A stretch of DNA of 64,000 bases from Gammaproteobacteria bacterium (GCA_035279405.1 DATEHU010000049.1:21951-85950), one strand, 5' to 3'. Shown: positions 27,659 to 36,298, counted from the stretch's first letter. The notes: generated by a model not told the origin, from the sequence alone. Numbers and translations: made by a program.

Positions 27659-28636
27659 TTACGTCTCCAGAACCCTGCGAATTCCCTTGATCACCCGCTC
27701 CACGCTCGGCATGTAGTCGTGCTCCAGCTTGAATAATGGCATCGGGGTATCGTAGCCGGTGATGCGCTCCACGGGTGCTTGCAGCGAATAAATCGCCTTT
27801 TCGGCCACCGTGGCTGCGATCTCGGCGCCCACGCCGCAGTTCCGCGGCGCCTCGTGCACGATCACGAGCCGGCCGGTTTTTTCCACCGATCCCAGGATGG
27901 TCTCGAAATCAATAGGACTTACCGTCGCCAGGTCAATGACTTCGCAGCCCACGCCTTCTTCCGCGAGATTGGCCGCGGCCTGCAGACTTTCGTGGATCAT
28001 CGCGCCCCAGGATACCAGCGTCACGTCCTCGCCTTCGCGCAAGACGAAGCAGGTATCGAGCGGCAGGGCCTGGCCGTTGTCCTCGACTTCCTGCTTGTTC
28101 ATGCGGTACAGCCGCGTGGGTTCGAGGAACACCACCGGATCGGGGTCGCGGATCGCGGCGAGCAGCAAGCCATAAGCGCGCGTCGGCGAGGAGGGCATGA
28201 CCACGCGGATGCCCGGCATATGGGCAAACAGCGCTTCGTTGGATTCGGAATGATGCTCGGGCGCGTGGATGCCGCCGCCCGACGGCGCGCGCAGCACCAT
28301 GGGCACGTGCAGCCGGCCGCGGGTGCGGGTGCGCAGCCGCCCGGCGTGGTTGATCATTTGGTCCACGGTGGGATAGATGAAGCCCGAGAACTGGATTTCC
28401 GCCACCGGCTTCAGGCCCATGGCCGCCATGCCGATGGACAGGCCGGCGATCAGGGCTTCCGCAAGCGGCGTGTCCATGACGCGTTCCTTGCCGAAGCGCT
28501 GCTGCAGACCGTTGGTGGCGCGGAACACGCCGCCGTTTATGCCCACGTCTTCGCCCAGTACCACCACGGCCGGGTCGTGCTCCAGCTCGTAAGCCATCGC
28601 CTGGGTAATGGCTTCCACCATTGCGAGCTTAGCCAT
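27659..28636 (-). CDS. bkdA2: Branched-chain 2-oxoacid dehydrogenase E1, beta subunit
   Basis: The 325-residue subunit pairs with E1-alpha to form the thiamine-diphosphate decarboxylase. Typical blocks are MVEAITQAMAYELEHDPAVV, VLGEDVGINGGVFRATNGL, FGKERVMDTPLAEALIAG, GRLHVPMVLRAPSGGGIHAPEHHSES and VFLEPTRLYR. The C-terminal transketolase-like domain shows ALPLDTCFVLREGEDVTLVS. The start overlaps the E1-alpha stop by 8 bases, so the two subunits are translationally coupled, as expected for a stoichiometric heterotetramer. Similarity is to the branched-chain rather than the pyruvate enzyme, judged from these blocks and the leucine genes in the window. Confidence 0.95.
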   Translation of the reverse strand: MAKLAMVEAITQAMAYELEHDPAVVVLGEDVGINGGVFRATNGLQQRFGKERVMDTPLAEALIAGLSIGMAAMGLKPVAEIQFSGFIYPTVDQMINHAGRLRTRTRGRLHVPMVLRAPSGGGIHAPEHHSESNEALFAHMPGIRVVMPSSPTRAYGLLLAAIRDPDPVVFLEPTRLYRMNKQEVEDNGQALPLDTCFVLREGEDVTLVSWGAMIHESLQAAANLAEEGVGCEVIDLATVSPIDFETILGSVEKTGRLVIVHEAPRNCGVGAEIAATVAEKAIYSLQAPVERITGYDTPMPLFKLEHDYMPSVERVIKGIRRVLET

Positions 28637-29708
28637 GGTGCTCGCCCTCCGCGATCGCAGCGGCGCGCTGTTCGATGAGGCTCTCCGGCAGGTTGGCGAA
28701 CATGTGATCGAACATGGATGCCACCGGCGGCTTGCCGGTGTCCTTATATACCTTAACCTCCGTGTCTATCTGTGCGGCGCATTCGGCCAGCAGCTGATCC
28801 TCCTGCTTCTGATTCCAGGCGCCGATGTCCATGAGGTACTTGCGGATACGGATCAGCGGTTCTTTCCTTTTGGCGTCTTCCACTTCGTCCTTGCTGCGAT
28901 AGCGCGTGGCGTCATCTGCGGTGGTGTGATCGCTGATGCGGTAGGTAAGTGCCTCGACCAGGGTCGGACCTTTGCCGGAGCGCGCCTTGTCGAGCGCGTA
29001 TTCCATGGTGTCGCGCACCGCGATGATGTCGTTACCGTCCACCTGCACGCCCTCGAAGCCGCCGGCGATGGCCTTCTGCGCCAGCGTTTCGCAGGCGGTT
29101 TGCGCGGCGAGCGGTACGGAAATCGCCCATTTGTTGTTGGTGACCACGAACACCACCGGCAGTTGATAGGCGCCCGCAGCGTTCAGGGATTCGTAGAAAT
29201 CGCCTTGCGAAGTGCCGCCGTCGCCGATCACGGTCACCGCCACGCGCTTCTCCTTGCGCAGCTTGAAGGCCAGCGCCGCGCCGGCCGCATGATGATATTG
29301 CGTGGCGATGGGCACGCACCAGGCAAAATCGTGTGTGGGTCCGGAGAACACGTTGCCGCGCTCGTCGCCGCCCCAGAACAGCAGCACTTCGTGAGGCTTT
29401 ACGCCTCGCCAGAACTGCGTACCGTACTCGCGGTACATGGGGAAGAACGCGTCTTCGGGTTTCATGGCCGCGCCGATGCCGACGTGCGTGGCCTCGTGAC
29501 CCAGAGAGGACGCGTACGTGCCCAACTGGCCGGTGCGCTGCAGCGCGATGGCCTTGGTATCGAACACACGCACCAGCGACATCATGCGGTACATCTTCAC
29601 GAGTTCGCCCGTGTCCTGGGCGAACCCGGGCAGGGCCTTCTGCGTGAGCTTGCCTTGCGGGTCGAGGTACTGCCGGAATTTTATTTCGAAGGTGGCGACG
29701 GTCTTCAA
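28629..29708 (-). CDS. bkdA1: Branched-chain 2-oxoacid dehydrogenase E1, alpha subunit
   Basis: E1-alpha binds thiamine diphosphate and decarboxylates the 2-oxoacids of Leu, Ile and Val. The binding motif is seen as VTVIGDGGTSQGDFYESLNA (GDG followed about 25 residues on by NNKWAISVP). DHTTADDATRYRS is the phosphorylation-loop equivalent. No ATG lies near the expected beginning; a TTG at 29708 with GAGGAG 7 bases upstream gives 359 residues, the family length, and is chosen. Upstream in-frame codons to 29792 run across the promoter and are not family-like. The order E1-alpha, E1-beta, E2 is standard. Confidence 0.93.
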   Translation of the reverse strand: MKTVATFEIKFRQYLDPQGKLTQKALPGFAQDTGELVKMYRMMSLVRVFDTKAIALQRTGQLGTYASSLGHEATHVGIGAAMKPEDAFFPMYREYGTQFWRGVKPHEVLLFWGGDERGNVFSGPTHDFAWCVPIATQYHHAAGAALAFKLRKEKRVAVTVIGDGGTSQGDFYESLNAAGAYQLPVVFVVTNNKWAISVPLAAQTACETLAQKAIAGGFEGVQVDGNDIIAVRDTMEYALDKARSGKGPTLVEALTYRISDHTTADDATRYRSKDEVEDAKRKEPLIRIRKYLMDIGAWNQKQEDQLLAECAAQIDTEVKVYKDTGKPPVASMFDHMFANLPESLIEQRAAAIAEGEHHG

Positions 29709-29790
29709 ACTGCATGCTCCTCGAGGGCTGCGGGGAGAAATGTCCGTAACGGCTTGAAACGCCGGGATTCCCGCGCACCGCGGGCCCGCC

Positions 29791-29847
29791 ATTATACAGG
29801 AGGCCCGCGGCGCGACCGGTCGGCATGCGACCGGGCTCGGCTAGAAT
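29791..29847. promoter_or_regulatory. Divergent -10 elements between bkdA1 and kynA
   Basis: A perfect TATAAT occurs on the minus strand at 29796-29791, 83 bases before the bkdA1 TTG, and TAGAAT on the plus strand at 29842-29847, 28 bases before the kynA ATG. No convincing -35 hexamer accompanies either, so activator dependence is possible. A GC-rich inverted stretch lies between them. Confidence 0.45.
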
Positions 29848-29874
29848 GCCTTCATTGCCAAACCGGATACCGCC

Positions 29875-30729
29875 ATGACTGCGAACAAGCGCGAGCTGGA
29901 GCAGGGCATCCACACCGATCTGCGCGATCGCCTGACGTACTCGGGTTACCTGCAACTGGAGCGCCTGCTCTCGGCGCAGGTGCCACTCAGCCGTCCCGAG
30001 CACCACGACGAGATGCTGTTCATCATCCAGCACCAGACCTCGGAACTGTGGATCAAATTGCTGCTGCATGAACTCGAAGCCGCGCTCGGCCACGTGCAGC
30101 ACGACGCGCTCGAGCCGTGCTTCAAGATCCTGGCGCGCGTCAAGCACGTGCAGATGCAGTTGTTCAACCAGTGGGCGGTGCTCGAGACCCTGACGCCAAG
30201 CGAATACGCGGAGTTCCGCTCGGTGCTGGGGCATGCTTCGGGATTCCAATCGGTGCAGTACCGCGCGCTCGAATTCATGCTCGGCAACAAGGCCGCGGAG
30301 TTGCTGCGCGTGCACCGGCATGATCCCAAGGCGTACGCCTGGCTGGAGTCGCTTCTCAAGCGCCCGAGCCTCTACGACGAATTCCTGCGCTATCTGGCGC
30401 GCCGCGGCCTGCCGGTGCCGAAGGAGCGCGTCGAGCGCGACTGGTCCGAGCCCTACGAACGCCATTCCGGAGTGGTCGCCGTGTTCAAGCTGATTTATCA
30501 GGACACCGCGCGCTGGTGGGACGCCTACGAGATGTGCGAAAAGCTCGTGGATGTGGAGGAATATTTCCAGCTCTGGCGCTTCCGCCACATGAAAACCGTG
30601 GAGCGCATCATCGGTCACAAGCAGGGCACCGGCGGCTCCTCGGGCGTGGGATTCCTCAAGCAGGCGCTGGACCTGACGTTTTTCCCCGAATTGATTGACG
30701 TGCGCACCGAAATTGGCGCGACTGGCTGA
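29875..30729 (+). CDS. kynA: Tryptophan 2,3-dioxygenase
   Basis: The enzyme is a heme-dependent cytoplasmic tetramer that opens the indole ring of L-tryptophan to N-formylkynurenine. The 284-residue product shows the family landmarks [36 protein letters not shown] and [19 protein letters not shown]. The C-terminal substrate-loop segment [15 protein letters not shown] is present, after a conserved His in [16 protein letters not shown] as the expected heme ligand region. No kynurenine formamidase or kynureninase gene is adjacent, so the rest of the pathway lies elsewhere. It is followed about 90 bases later by hpd on the same strand. Confidence 0.95.
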   Translation: MTANKRELEQGIHTDLRDRLTYSGYLQLERLLSAQVPLSRPEHHDEMLFIIQHQTSELWIKLLLHELEAALGHVQHDALEPCFKILARVKHVQMQLFNQWAVLETLTPSEYAEFRSVLGHASGFQSVQYRALEFMLGNKAAELLRVHRHDPKAYAWLESLLKRPSLYDEFLRYLARRGLPVPKERVERDWSEPYERHSGVVAVFKLIYQDTARWWDAYEMCEKLVDVEEYFQLWRFRHMKTVERIIGHKQGTGGSSGVGFLKQALDLTFFPELIDVRTEIGATG

Positions 30730-30761
30730 TCTCCGCCTTGGGCCGGTTCCCGGCCGGACGG

Positions 30762-30767
30762 TATAAT
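30762..30767 (+). promoter_or_regulatory. -10 element upstream of hpd
   Basis: A perfect TATAAT stands 53 bases before the hpd ATG, inside the kynA-hpd gap. The sequence 17 bases upstream (TGGGCC) is a poor -35. It suggests a separate promoter for the tyrosine catabolic genes, probably regulated. Confidence 0.4.
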
Positions 30768-30819
30768 TGCAGCATCACTGCGCGCTGTTTGCCGCTTGCG
30801 TTGCGGCAGGAGGAACACC

Positions 30820-31908
30820 ATGAGCGCCCAACCCAATATCGGCATGCGCCCCACCACCTTCGAGAATCCCATGGGGGTGGACGGCTTCGAGTTCGTGGAA
30901 TTTGCCGCGCCCGACGCCAAACTCCTGCACGATCTGTTTCCCCGCCTCGGCTTCACGCGGGTGGCCAGGCACAAGCGCCGCAAGATCAGCCTGTATTGCC
31001 AGGGCGAGTGCAACTTCCTGGTGAACGAAGAGCCGGATTCATTCGCCGCCGACTTTGCGAAAAAGCACGGGCCCTGTGCCTGCGGTTTTGCCATTCGTTT
31101 CAGCAAACCGGCCGCCCAATTGCAAGAGCAGGCACTGGCCAAAGGCGCGGTGAAAATCACCCACAAGGAAGCCAGCAAGGCGGTGAACGTGCCGGTGATT
31201 GCCGGCATTGGCGGCAGCATGCTGTATCTGGTGGATCGCTATGGCGCCCAGGGCGAAGTGTACGACGCGGAGTTTGAATATCTGCCGGGCGCGGAGCGGC
31301 ATCCAAAAGGCTTCGGTCTCACCTTCATTGACCACCTCACGCATAATCTGTATTTCGGCAACATGGAAAAGTTCGCGGATTTCTACCAGCAGCTGTTCAA
31401 TTTCCGCGAGATCCGCTACTTCGACATCAAGGGCGCGCGCACCGGCCTGGTGTCCAAGGCCATGACCGCTCCGGACGGCATGGTGCGCATTCCGCTGAAC
31501 CAGTCCTCCGACAAGAAAAGCCAGATCAACGAGTATCTGGACGAATACAAGGGCGAGGGCATCCAGCACGTCGCGCTGTTCACCAACGACATCTACGTCA
31601 CGGTGGAAGCCATGCGCGCGAAAAAAGTGGCATTCCTGGACACGCCGGATGCCTATTACGAGATCATTGACGAGCGCATTCCCGGCCACGGCGAAGACCT
31701 GGCGCGCATGCAGAAGAACCGCATCCTCATGGACGCGGACGATGAAACCAAAAAGAAGCTGCTCCTGCAGATCTTCACCCAGAACTGCATCGGCCCGATC
31801 TTCTTCGAGATCATCCAGCGCAAGGGCAATGAGGGGTTCGGCAACGGCAACTTTACCGCGTTGTTCGAATCCATCGAGCGCGAACAGATGAAGCGCGGGG
31901 TATTGTAG
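30820..31908 (+). CDS. hpd: 4-hydroxyphenylpyruvate dioxygenase
   Basis: This non-heme iron dioxygenase converts 4-hydroxyphenylpyruvate to homogentisate, the entry to the Tyr/Phe ring-cleavage route. The 362-residue product has two vicinal-oxygen-chelate domains. The iron ligands are identifiable as His in FIDHLTHNLYFGNM, His in GIQHVALFTND and Glu in GPIFFEIIQRKGNEGFG; the C-terminal helix NFTALFESIEREQMKRG is conserved. GGCAGGAGGAACACC provides a strong ribosome site before the ATG at 30820, so eight upstream in-frame codons are excluded. Confidence 0.96.
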   Translation: MSAQPNIGMRPTTFENPMGVDGFEFVEFAAPDAKLLHDLFPRLGFTRVARHKRRKISLYCQGECNFLVNEEPDSFAADFAKKHGPCACGFAIRFSKPAAQLQEQALAKGAVKITHKEASKAVNVPVIAGIGGSMLYLVDRYGAQGEVYDAEFEYLPGAERHPKGFGLTFIDHLTHNLYFGNMEKFADFYQQLFNFREIRYFDIKGARTGLVSKAMTAPDGMVRIPLNQSSDKKSQINEYLDEYKGEGIQHVALFTNDIYVTVEAMRAKKVAFLDTPDAYYEIIDERIPGHGEDLARMQKNRILMDADDETKKKLLLQIFTQNCIGPIFFEIIQRKGNEGFGNGNFTALFESIEREQMKRGVL

Positions 31909-31929
31909 CCATGGCGTTCATGTAAATAC

Positions 31930-31997
31930 CGTTCACCCTGAGCCCTTCGGCAAGCTCAGGACAGGCGTAGCCCGAAGGGCGAAGTCGAAGGGTCCTG
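31930..31997. repeat. REP-like palindromic repeat (CTTCGRCAAGCTCAGG family), left of the GIY-YIG gene
   Basis: The 68 bases just after hpd contain CCTGAGC...GCTCAGG and GCCCTTCGG...CCGAAGGGC as nested inverted repeats, with the core CCCTTCGGCAAGCTCAGG and CGAAGTCGAAGGGTCCTGA. This family of short palindromes recurs in many proteobacterial genomes. Another unit of the same family lies on the other side of the GIY-YIG gene (32378-32405). Confidence 0.85.
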
Positions 31998-32013
31998 AAT
32001 TGGAGTGCCACGG

Positions 32014-32307
32014 ATGGCAATGTTTACACTGTATATCCTGAAGTGTGCCGATGAAACGCTGTACATCGGTCACACCGATAATCTAAGCCGACGTTTACAG
32101 CAGCATGAACAGAGTAAAGTAGATGCCTATACTGCAAGGCGATTGCCATTGAAACTGATTCATGCTGAGGAATTCGAAAGCCGCTACGAAGCGCTTACTA
32201 TGGAGCGTAAGTTAAAAGGTTGGAGTCGCGCCAAAAAGCTGGCATATGTAGCCAATGACTGGGCAGAGGTAAGCAGACTAGCCAAGAGCAAACCCAAAAA
32301 TGATTGA
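32014..32307 (+). CDS. Single-domain GIY-YIG nuclease family protein
   Basis: This small protein of about 97 residues is nearly all one GIY-YIG domain: FTLYILKCADETLYIGHTDN carries the YIL...YIG signature. It is followed by LSRRLQQHE with the conserved Arg, ARRLPLKLIHAEEFESRYEA with the metal-binding Glu region, and MERKLKGWSRAKKLA. The family contains structure-specific endonucleases; the role of these short stand-alone members is not established. Alternative starts are GTG 32005 and ATG 32020. It is flanked on both sides by REP-like palindromes between hpd and hmgA, where other bacteria have no gene, and its base composition looks more A+T-rich than its neighbours (read by eye). It is probably an inserted unit. 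Confidence 0.85.
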   Translation: MAMFTLYILKCADETLYIGHTDNLSRRLQQHEQSKVDAYTARRLPLKLIHAEEFESRYEALTMERKLKGWSRAKKLAYVANDWAEVSRLAKSKPKND

Positions 32308-32312
32308 AAAAT

Positions 32313-32345
32313 CCGTTCGTACTGAGCTGGTCGAAGTACGAACGG
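32313..32345. repeat. Perfect 11-base inverted repeat downstream of the GIY-YIG gene
   Basis: CCGTTCGTACT (32313-32323) is repeated inverted as AGTACGAACGG (32335-32345) around the loop GAGCTGGTCGA. It starts 6 bases after the stop codon. It is a variant of the CTTCGACAAGCTCAGG palindrome family (GAGCTGGTCGAAG). Confidence 0.85.
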
Positions 32346-32377
32346 GTCTTGCTATTATCTCAGCGTTCAGAAACCGG

Positions 32378-32405
32378 CACCCTTCGACAAGCTCAGGGTG
32401 AACGG
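32378..32405. repeat. REP-like palindrome (CACCCTTCGACAAGCTCAGGGTG)
   Basis: CACCCT (32378-32383) and AGGGTG (32395-32400) enclose TCGACAAGCTC. The unit is inverted relative to part of the one at 31930-31997 (CGTTCACCCTGAGC). Between it and hmgA, about 120 bases hold no gene. Confidence 0.8.
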
Positions 32406-32527
32406 ATTTAAGAACATCGGAAGGCACTGAACGCATGGAGGGAAACGCGCCAGCTTCTCTCCCGTGTGGGCCGTAGAATGAGCAGTGCCTGACGACTGAT
32501 AGCTATCGGATTCGTGAGGTCTCAACG

Positions 32528-33886
32528 ATGGAGCAAAAGCTTGGCAAGCGTGAATCGAAAAGTACGATGTTGACGAGCAAAACTGTCCATTACCAATCCG
32601 GTTTCGGCAACGAGTTTTCCACCGAAGCGCTGCCGGGCGCACTGCCCGTCGGCCAGAACTCTCCGCAGACGGTGCCCTATGGGCTGTATGCCGAACAGTT
32701 CACAGGTAGCGCGTTCACCGCGCCGCGCGCCGCCAACCGCCGCAGTTGGCTGTACCGCATCCGCCCGGCCGCCGTGCACATGCCATTCAAGTTGTTGCGC
32801 GTGGGCCGTTTTCATAGCCGCTTCGATGAATTGCCGGTCACGCCCGAGCGTCTGCGCTGGAATCCGTTCCCGATGCCACGCAAGCCCATGGATTTTCTCG
32901 ACGGCCTATTCACGGTTGCTGGCAACGGCAGTCCCGCCACCCAAAGCGGCTGCGGCATCCATATCTATTGCGCCAACCGCTCCATGCAAGCACGGTTTTT
33001 CTACAACGCCGACGGCGAGCTGATCATCGTGCCGCAGCAGGGACGGCTGCGGATTGCTACGGAGTTGGGTGTGCTCGACCTCGCGCCGCTGGAAATCGCG
33101 GTGATTCCGCGCGGCACGCGCTTTCGCGTGGAACTGCTCGACGCAAGCGCACGCGGTTACGTGGGAGAAAATTTTGGTGCGCCGCTGCGCCTGCCGGAAC
33201 TCGGACCCATCGGCGCCAACTCTCTGGCCAACGCGCGGGATTTCCTGTATCCGGTTGCCGCCTACGAGGACGTACAAGGCAAGTGTGAACTGGTCGGCAA
33301 ATTCCAGGGCCGGTTGTGGTCGGCGGAGCTGAACCACTCGCCGCTCGACGTGGTGGCCTGGCACGGCAATCACGCGCCGTACAAGTACGACCTCACGCGA
33401 TTCAATACCATCGGCTCCATCAGCTACGATCACCCGGATCCTTCGATTTTCACGGTGCTGACTTCGCCGAGCGATACGTCCGGCACGGCCAACGTGGATT
33501 TCGCGATTTTTCCGCCGCGCTGGCTGGTCGCCGAGCATACTTTTCGGCCGCCGTGGTTTCACCGCAACGTGGCGAGCGAATTCATGGGCCTCATCACCGG
33601 CGTGTACGATGCCAAGGAGGGCGGCAAGGGCGGCGGCTTCGTGCCGGGCGGCGCTTCGCTGCACAATTGCATGAGCGGTCACGGGCCGGACGCCGCCAGC
33701 TACGAGAAGGCGCTTGCCACGGATACCTCGAAACCCCAGCACGTTACCGATACCATGGCTTTCATGTTCGAGACACGCCTGGTGATCCACCCGACCAAAC
33801 AGGCCATGCTCGCGGGGGAATTGCAGACTGATTACTGGCAGTGCTGGCAGGGCATCAAAAAGCATTTCAATCCGACCCAGCGCTGA
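32528..33886 (+). CDS. hmgA: Homogentisate 1,2-dioxygenase
   Basis: This Fe(II) ring-cleavage enzyme turns homogentisate into maleylacetoacetate. The N-terminal block [19 protein letters not shown] and [16 protein letters not shown] are diagnostic. The iron site is read as [16 protein letters not shown] (His and Glu) and NCMSGHGPD (His). The length of 452 is slightly longer than many homologues because of about 20 variable N-terminal residues. The ATG at 32528 with GAGG upstream is chosen; ATG at 32567 is an alternative that would fit the family start better. The gene follows the GIY-YIG/repeat insert and precedes fahA. Confidence 0.95.
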   Translation: MEQKLGKRESKSTMLTSKTVHYQSGFGNEFSTEALPGALPVGQNSPQTVPYGLYAEQFTGSAFTAPRAANRRSWLYRIRPAAVHMPFKLLRVGRFHSRFDELPVTPERLRWNPFPMPRKPMDFLDGLFTVAGNGSPATQSGCGIHIYCANRSMQARFFYNADGELIIVPQQGRLRIATELGVLDLAPLEIAVIPRGTRFRVELLDASARGYVGENFGAPLRLPELGPIGANSLANARDFLYPVAAYEDVQGKCELVGKFQGRLWSAELNHSPLDVVAWHGNHAPYKYDLTRFNTIGSISYDHPDPSIFTVLTSPSDTSGTANVDFAIFPPRWLVAEHTFRPPWFHRNVASEFMGLITGVYDAKEGGKGGGFVPGGASLHNCMSGHGPDAASYEKALATDTSKPQHVTDTMAFMFETRLVIHPTKQAMLAGELQTDYWQCWQGIKKHFNPTQR

Positions 33887-33912
33887 GTACATTTCTGCCT
33901 GGCATGCGGGCA

Positions 33913-33969
33913 AGAGCAGGTATCCCGGGACTCGATGATGCCGGATCCCTGCTGGCGCAGAATGACGAC
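33913..33969. repeat. Degenerate repeat related to the CTGGATTCC/GGAATGACG family
   Basis: The hmgA-fahA gap contains GCAGGTATCCCGGGACTC and GCCGGATCCCTGCTGGCGCAGAATGACG, which resemble worn copies of the palindrome seen in better condition inside icmF at 62048-62084. The assignment is by eye. Confidence 0.4.
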
Positions 33970-33989
33970 TGACAAAAGGAGCTGCGAGT

Positions 33990-34982
33990 ATGCGACTGGC
34001 GAGCCTCAACAACGGCCGCGACGGCACGCTGATTATTGTGGACAAAAAACTGGAGAACGCGACGCGGGTTCCGGATATTGCCGGCAGTCTGTTATTGGCG
34101 CTGGAGAGCTGGTCTGAAACCGAATTGAAGCTCAAGGCTGAGTTCGACACATTGGCAGCCGGCAAGGCTACGGGTGTTTTCAAGGTGACTATCAGGGAGT
34201 TGGCGGCGGCCATGCCGCGTGCACCGCAGTTCGTGGACGGCAGCGCCTATCTCGCGCATGTGGAACGGGTACGCAAGGCGCGCAGTGCGGAGATGCCGCC
34301 GAGTTTCCTTACCGATCCGCTCATGTATCAGGCGGCGAGCGATGCGTTTCTCGCACCCAGTGCGCCCATCCAGGCCGCGAGCGAGGACTACGGCATAGAT
34401 TTCGAATCAGAAGTCGGCGTGGTGGTGGACGATGTGCCGATGGGTGTTACGCCCGAGGCGGCGGCCAAGCACATCAAGCTGATTCTGCTCATCAACGACG
34501 TATCGCTGCGCAGCCTGATTCCCGCGGAACTCGGCAAGGGCTTCGGCTTCCTGCAAAGCAAGCCGCGCTCGGCGCTCTCGCCCATCGCGGTGACGCCGGA
34601 CGAGCTGGGCGATGCGTGGAAGGACGGCAAGGTGCATCTGCCGCTGATCACGCACCTCAACGACAAGCTGTTCGGCGAGCCCAATGCCGGCGCGGATATG
34701 CAGTTCAATTTTCCGCAGTTGATCGCACATGCGGCCAAGACGCGGCCGCTGGCTGCAGGCACCATCGTCGGTTCCGGTACCGTGGCCAACCAGGACGAAT
34801 CCAGAGGTTCCTCCTGCCTCGCCGAGAAGCGCGTGCTGGAGATCATCAAGGACGGCAAGCCGACCACGCCGTTTATGAAATTCGGCGACCGGGTGCGCAT
34901 CGAGATGTGCGATGCGGACGGCATGTCTGTTTTCGGCGCGATTGACCAAGTGGTGGAGAAATATCAACCGCAGATCGGGTGA
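33990..34982 (+). CDS. fahA: Fumarylacetoacetate hydrolase family protein (fumarylacetoacetase)
   Basis: The enzyme hydrolyses fumarylacetoacetate to fumarate and acetoacetate, the last step of homogentisate breakdown. The 330-residue product is the shorter bacterial FAH type. The N-terminal domain begins MRLASLNNGRDGTLIIVD. The catalytic domain shows YGIDFESEVGVVVDDVPMG (acidic metal ligands), NDVSLRSLIPAELGKGFGF, QSKPRSALSPIAVTPDEL and GTVANQDESRGSSCLAEKR. The start has GGAG in AAAGGAGCTGCGAGT upstream. Its acetoacetate product can be activated by the acetoacetyl-CoA synthetase encoded at 38169-40121. Confidence 0.93.
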   Translation: MRLASLNNGRDGTLIIVDKKLENATRVPDIAGSLLLALESWSETELKLKAEFDTLAAGKATGVFKVTIRELAAAMPRAPQFVDGSAYLAHVERVRKARSAEMPPSFLTDPLMYQAASDAFLAPSAPIQAASEDYGIDFESEVGVVVDDVPMGVTPEAAAKHIKLILLINDVSLRSLIPAELGKGFGFLQSKPRSALSPIAVTPDELGDAWKDGKVHLPLITHLNDKLFGEPNAGADMQFNFPQLIAHAAKTRPLAAGTIVGSGTVANQDESRGSSCLAEKRVLEIIKDGKPTTPFMKFGDRVRIEMCDADGMSVFGAIDQVVEKYQPQIG

Positions 34983-35055
34983 ATCTGCCGATCCCGACGT
35001 TGCGGCCCCGCATTTTGGGTCTTGCCGCACTTAGCTCAAGTTGCAGAAGAGACAC

Positions 35056-35700
35056 ATGGAGCTTTACACCTACTTCCGTTCTTCCGCCGCCTACCGCGTG
35101 CGCATCGCACTCAACCTCAAGGGCTTGAAGGCGGATTACCGCTACGTGCATCTGGTCAAGGACGGCGGCCAGCAGCACCAGCCGGAATACCTGGCGCTGA
35201 ATCCGCAGGGCCTGGTGCCGGCACTGGTGGACAAGGGACACGTGCTCACGCAATCCCTCGCCATCATCGAGTACCTGGACGAAACCCATCCCCAACCGCC
35301 GCTGTTGCCGAAGGATGCGCCCGGCCGCGCGCGCGTGCGTGCACTGGCGCAAATCGTGGCCAGTGACATTCATCCGGTGAACAATCAGCGGATTCTGAAG
35401 TACCTAGAAAAGGAATTCCGCGCTGACGAAGCCGCGCGCAGCAAGTGGTACCGTCACTGGATCGTCGAGGGATTCAACGCGCTGGACAAACTGTTGGGCA
35501 GCAGCCCCGCCACCGGCAAGTTCTGCCACGGCGATCAGCCCACGTTGGCCGACATTTGCCTCGTGCCTCAGGTATTCAATGCCCGGCGTTTCAAGATAGA
35601 TCTCGCGTCGTTTCCCGCCATTGAGCGCATCAATGCCACCTGTCTGGCACTGGCCGCATTTGCGGATGCTGCACCGGATAGGCAGCCCGACGCTGAATGA
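35056..35700 (+). CDS. maiA: Maleylacetoacetate isomerase (zeta-class GST)
   Basis: The glutathione-dependent enzyme converts maleylacetoacetate to fumarylacetoacetate. The start is MELYTYFRSSAAYRVRIALN; the zeta-class active-site segment normally reads SSCxWRVR, and here the cysteine is alanine and the tryptophan tyrosine, which is seen in other bacterial members and does not remove the catalytic serine. NPQGLVPALVDKG and QSLAIIEYLDETHP form the glutathione site. The 214-residue length is normal. In-frame codons before ATG 35056 are ignored. It completes the set hpd-hmgA-fahA-maiA. Confidence 0.94.
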   Translation: MELYTYFRSSAAYRVRIALNLKGLKADYRYVHLVKDGGQQHQPEYLALNPQGLVPALVDKGHVLTQSLAIIEYLDETHPQPPLLPKDAPGRARVRALAQIVASDIHPVNNQRILKYLEKEFRADEAARSKWYRHWIVEGFNALDKLLGSSPATGKFCHGDQPTLADICLVPQVFNARRFKIDLASFPAIERINATCLALAAFADAAPDRQPDAE

Positions 35701-35742
35701 TCCGCGCGGGACGGAAAATCATCAGCCCGGATTGCGAGCGGT

Positions 35743-35776
35743 AAAAAAGCAAGGCGGCATTTCTGCCGCCTTGCTT
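35743..35776 (-). terminator. Strong factor-independent terminator after the SlyB-like gene
   Basis: A perfect 13-base stem (AAGCAAGGCGGCA at 35747-35759, TGCCGCCTTGCTT at 35764-35776) has a 4-base loop and, on the minus strand, runs directly into six T residues. It terminates the lipoprotein gene that ends at 35798. It also lies 46 bases after the convergent maiA stop and may serve that side too, though there is no T-run on the plus strand. Confidence 0.93.
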
Positions 35777-35797
35777 GGGTGTCACGAACCGCGTCGC

Positions 35798-36298
35798 TTA
35801 CGGCTTCAGCGCCAGTACCCGGGCAGTGCCGTCGGCTGGATTCTCCAGTACCTCCACGCGTTGCCCGACCTGGAAAATCAGGTTCGGGTCCACGCCCTGG
35901 GTAATGGCGACCGTGCGGCCGCTGTCCATCTTGACGGTGATTATCACAGCCTGTGCGGTGCCAGCCGCTTTACCTACCGCGTTACCGGCGATGCCGCCCA
36001 GCACCGCGCCGGCGAGCGTGGTCAGCGCTTGGCCGCGGCCGCCACCGGCGGCGCTGCCCGCAATGCCGCCGGCTACTGCGCCGACGCCGGTGGCCAGCGT
36101 GTTTTCACCCTTTCCGGGCGTAACTTTCGCCGCTTCCAGGGACACGACGGTGCCGTAGCTCACCTGCTGCTCGGTGCGGGTCGCGGCCCCGCTGTAAGTC
36201 GTGGCGCCGTAAGGGTTGGGTCCGAGATTCGCGCATCCGGCCAGCAACAGCGCGGCGGCGGCACCCCAAGTCGTGCGATTAACGATGGTTTTCAGCAT
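35798..36298 (-). CDS. slyB: SlyB/PcP-like glycine-zipper outer-membrane lipoprotein
   Basis: The 166-residue protein has a lipoprotein signal with lipobox LAGC (C22), followed by an Ala/Gly-rich glycine-zipper 2TM segment (about residues 70-112, GVGAVAGGIAGSAAGGG and LGGIAGNAVGKAAG). A C-terminal beta-rich domain follows (VIITVKMDSGRTVAITQG ... QVGQRVEVL). This is the layout of SlyB/PcP proteins, which sit in the outer membrane and are often under PhoP or stress control; regulation here is not visible. The gene stands alone with its own terminator. Confidence 0.88.
   Translation of the reverse strand: MLKTIVNRTTWGAAAALLLAGCANLGPNPYGATTYSGAATRTEQQVSYGTVVSLEAAKVTPGKGENTLATGVGAVAGGIAGSAAGGGRGQALTTLAGAVLGGIAGNAVGKAAGTAQAVIITVKMDSGRTVAITQGVDPNLIFQVGQRVEVLENPADGTARVLALKP

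Noticed and set aside
35056..35120. MaiA lacks the usual active-site cysteine, possibly inactive
   Set aside because: The catalytic serine region and glutathione site are intact, and bacterial homologues with Ala at this place are known. The gene is in its proper pathway context.
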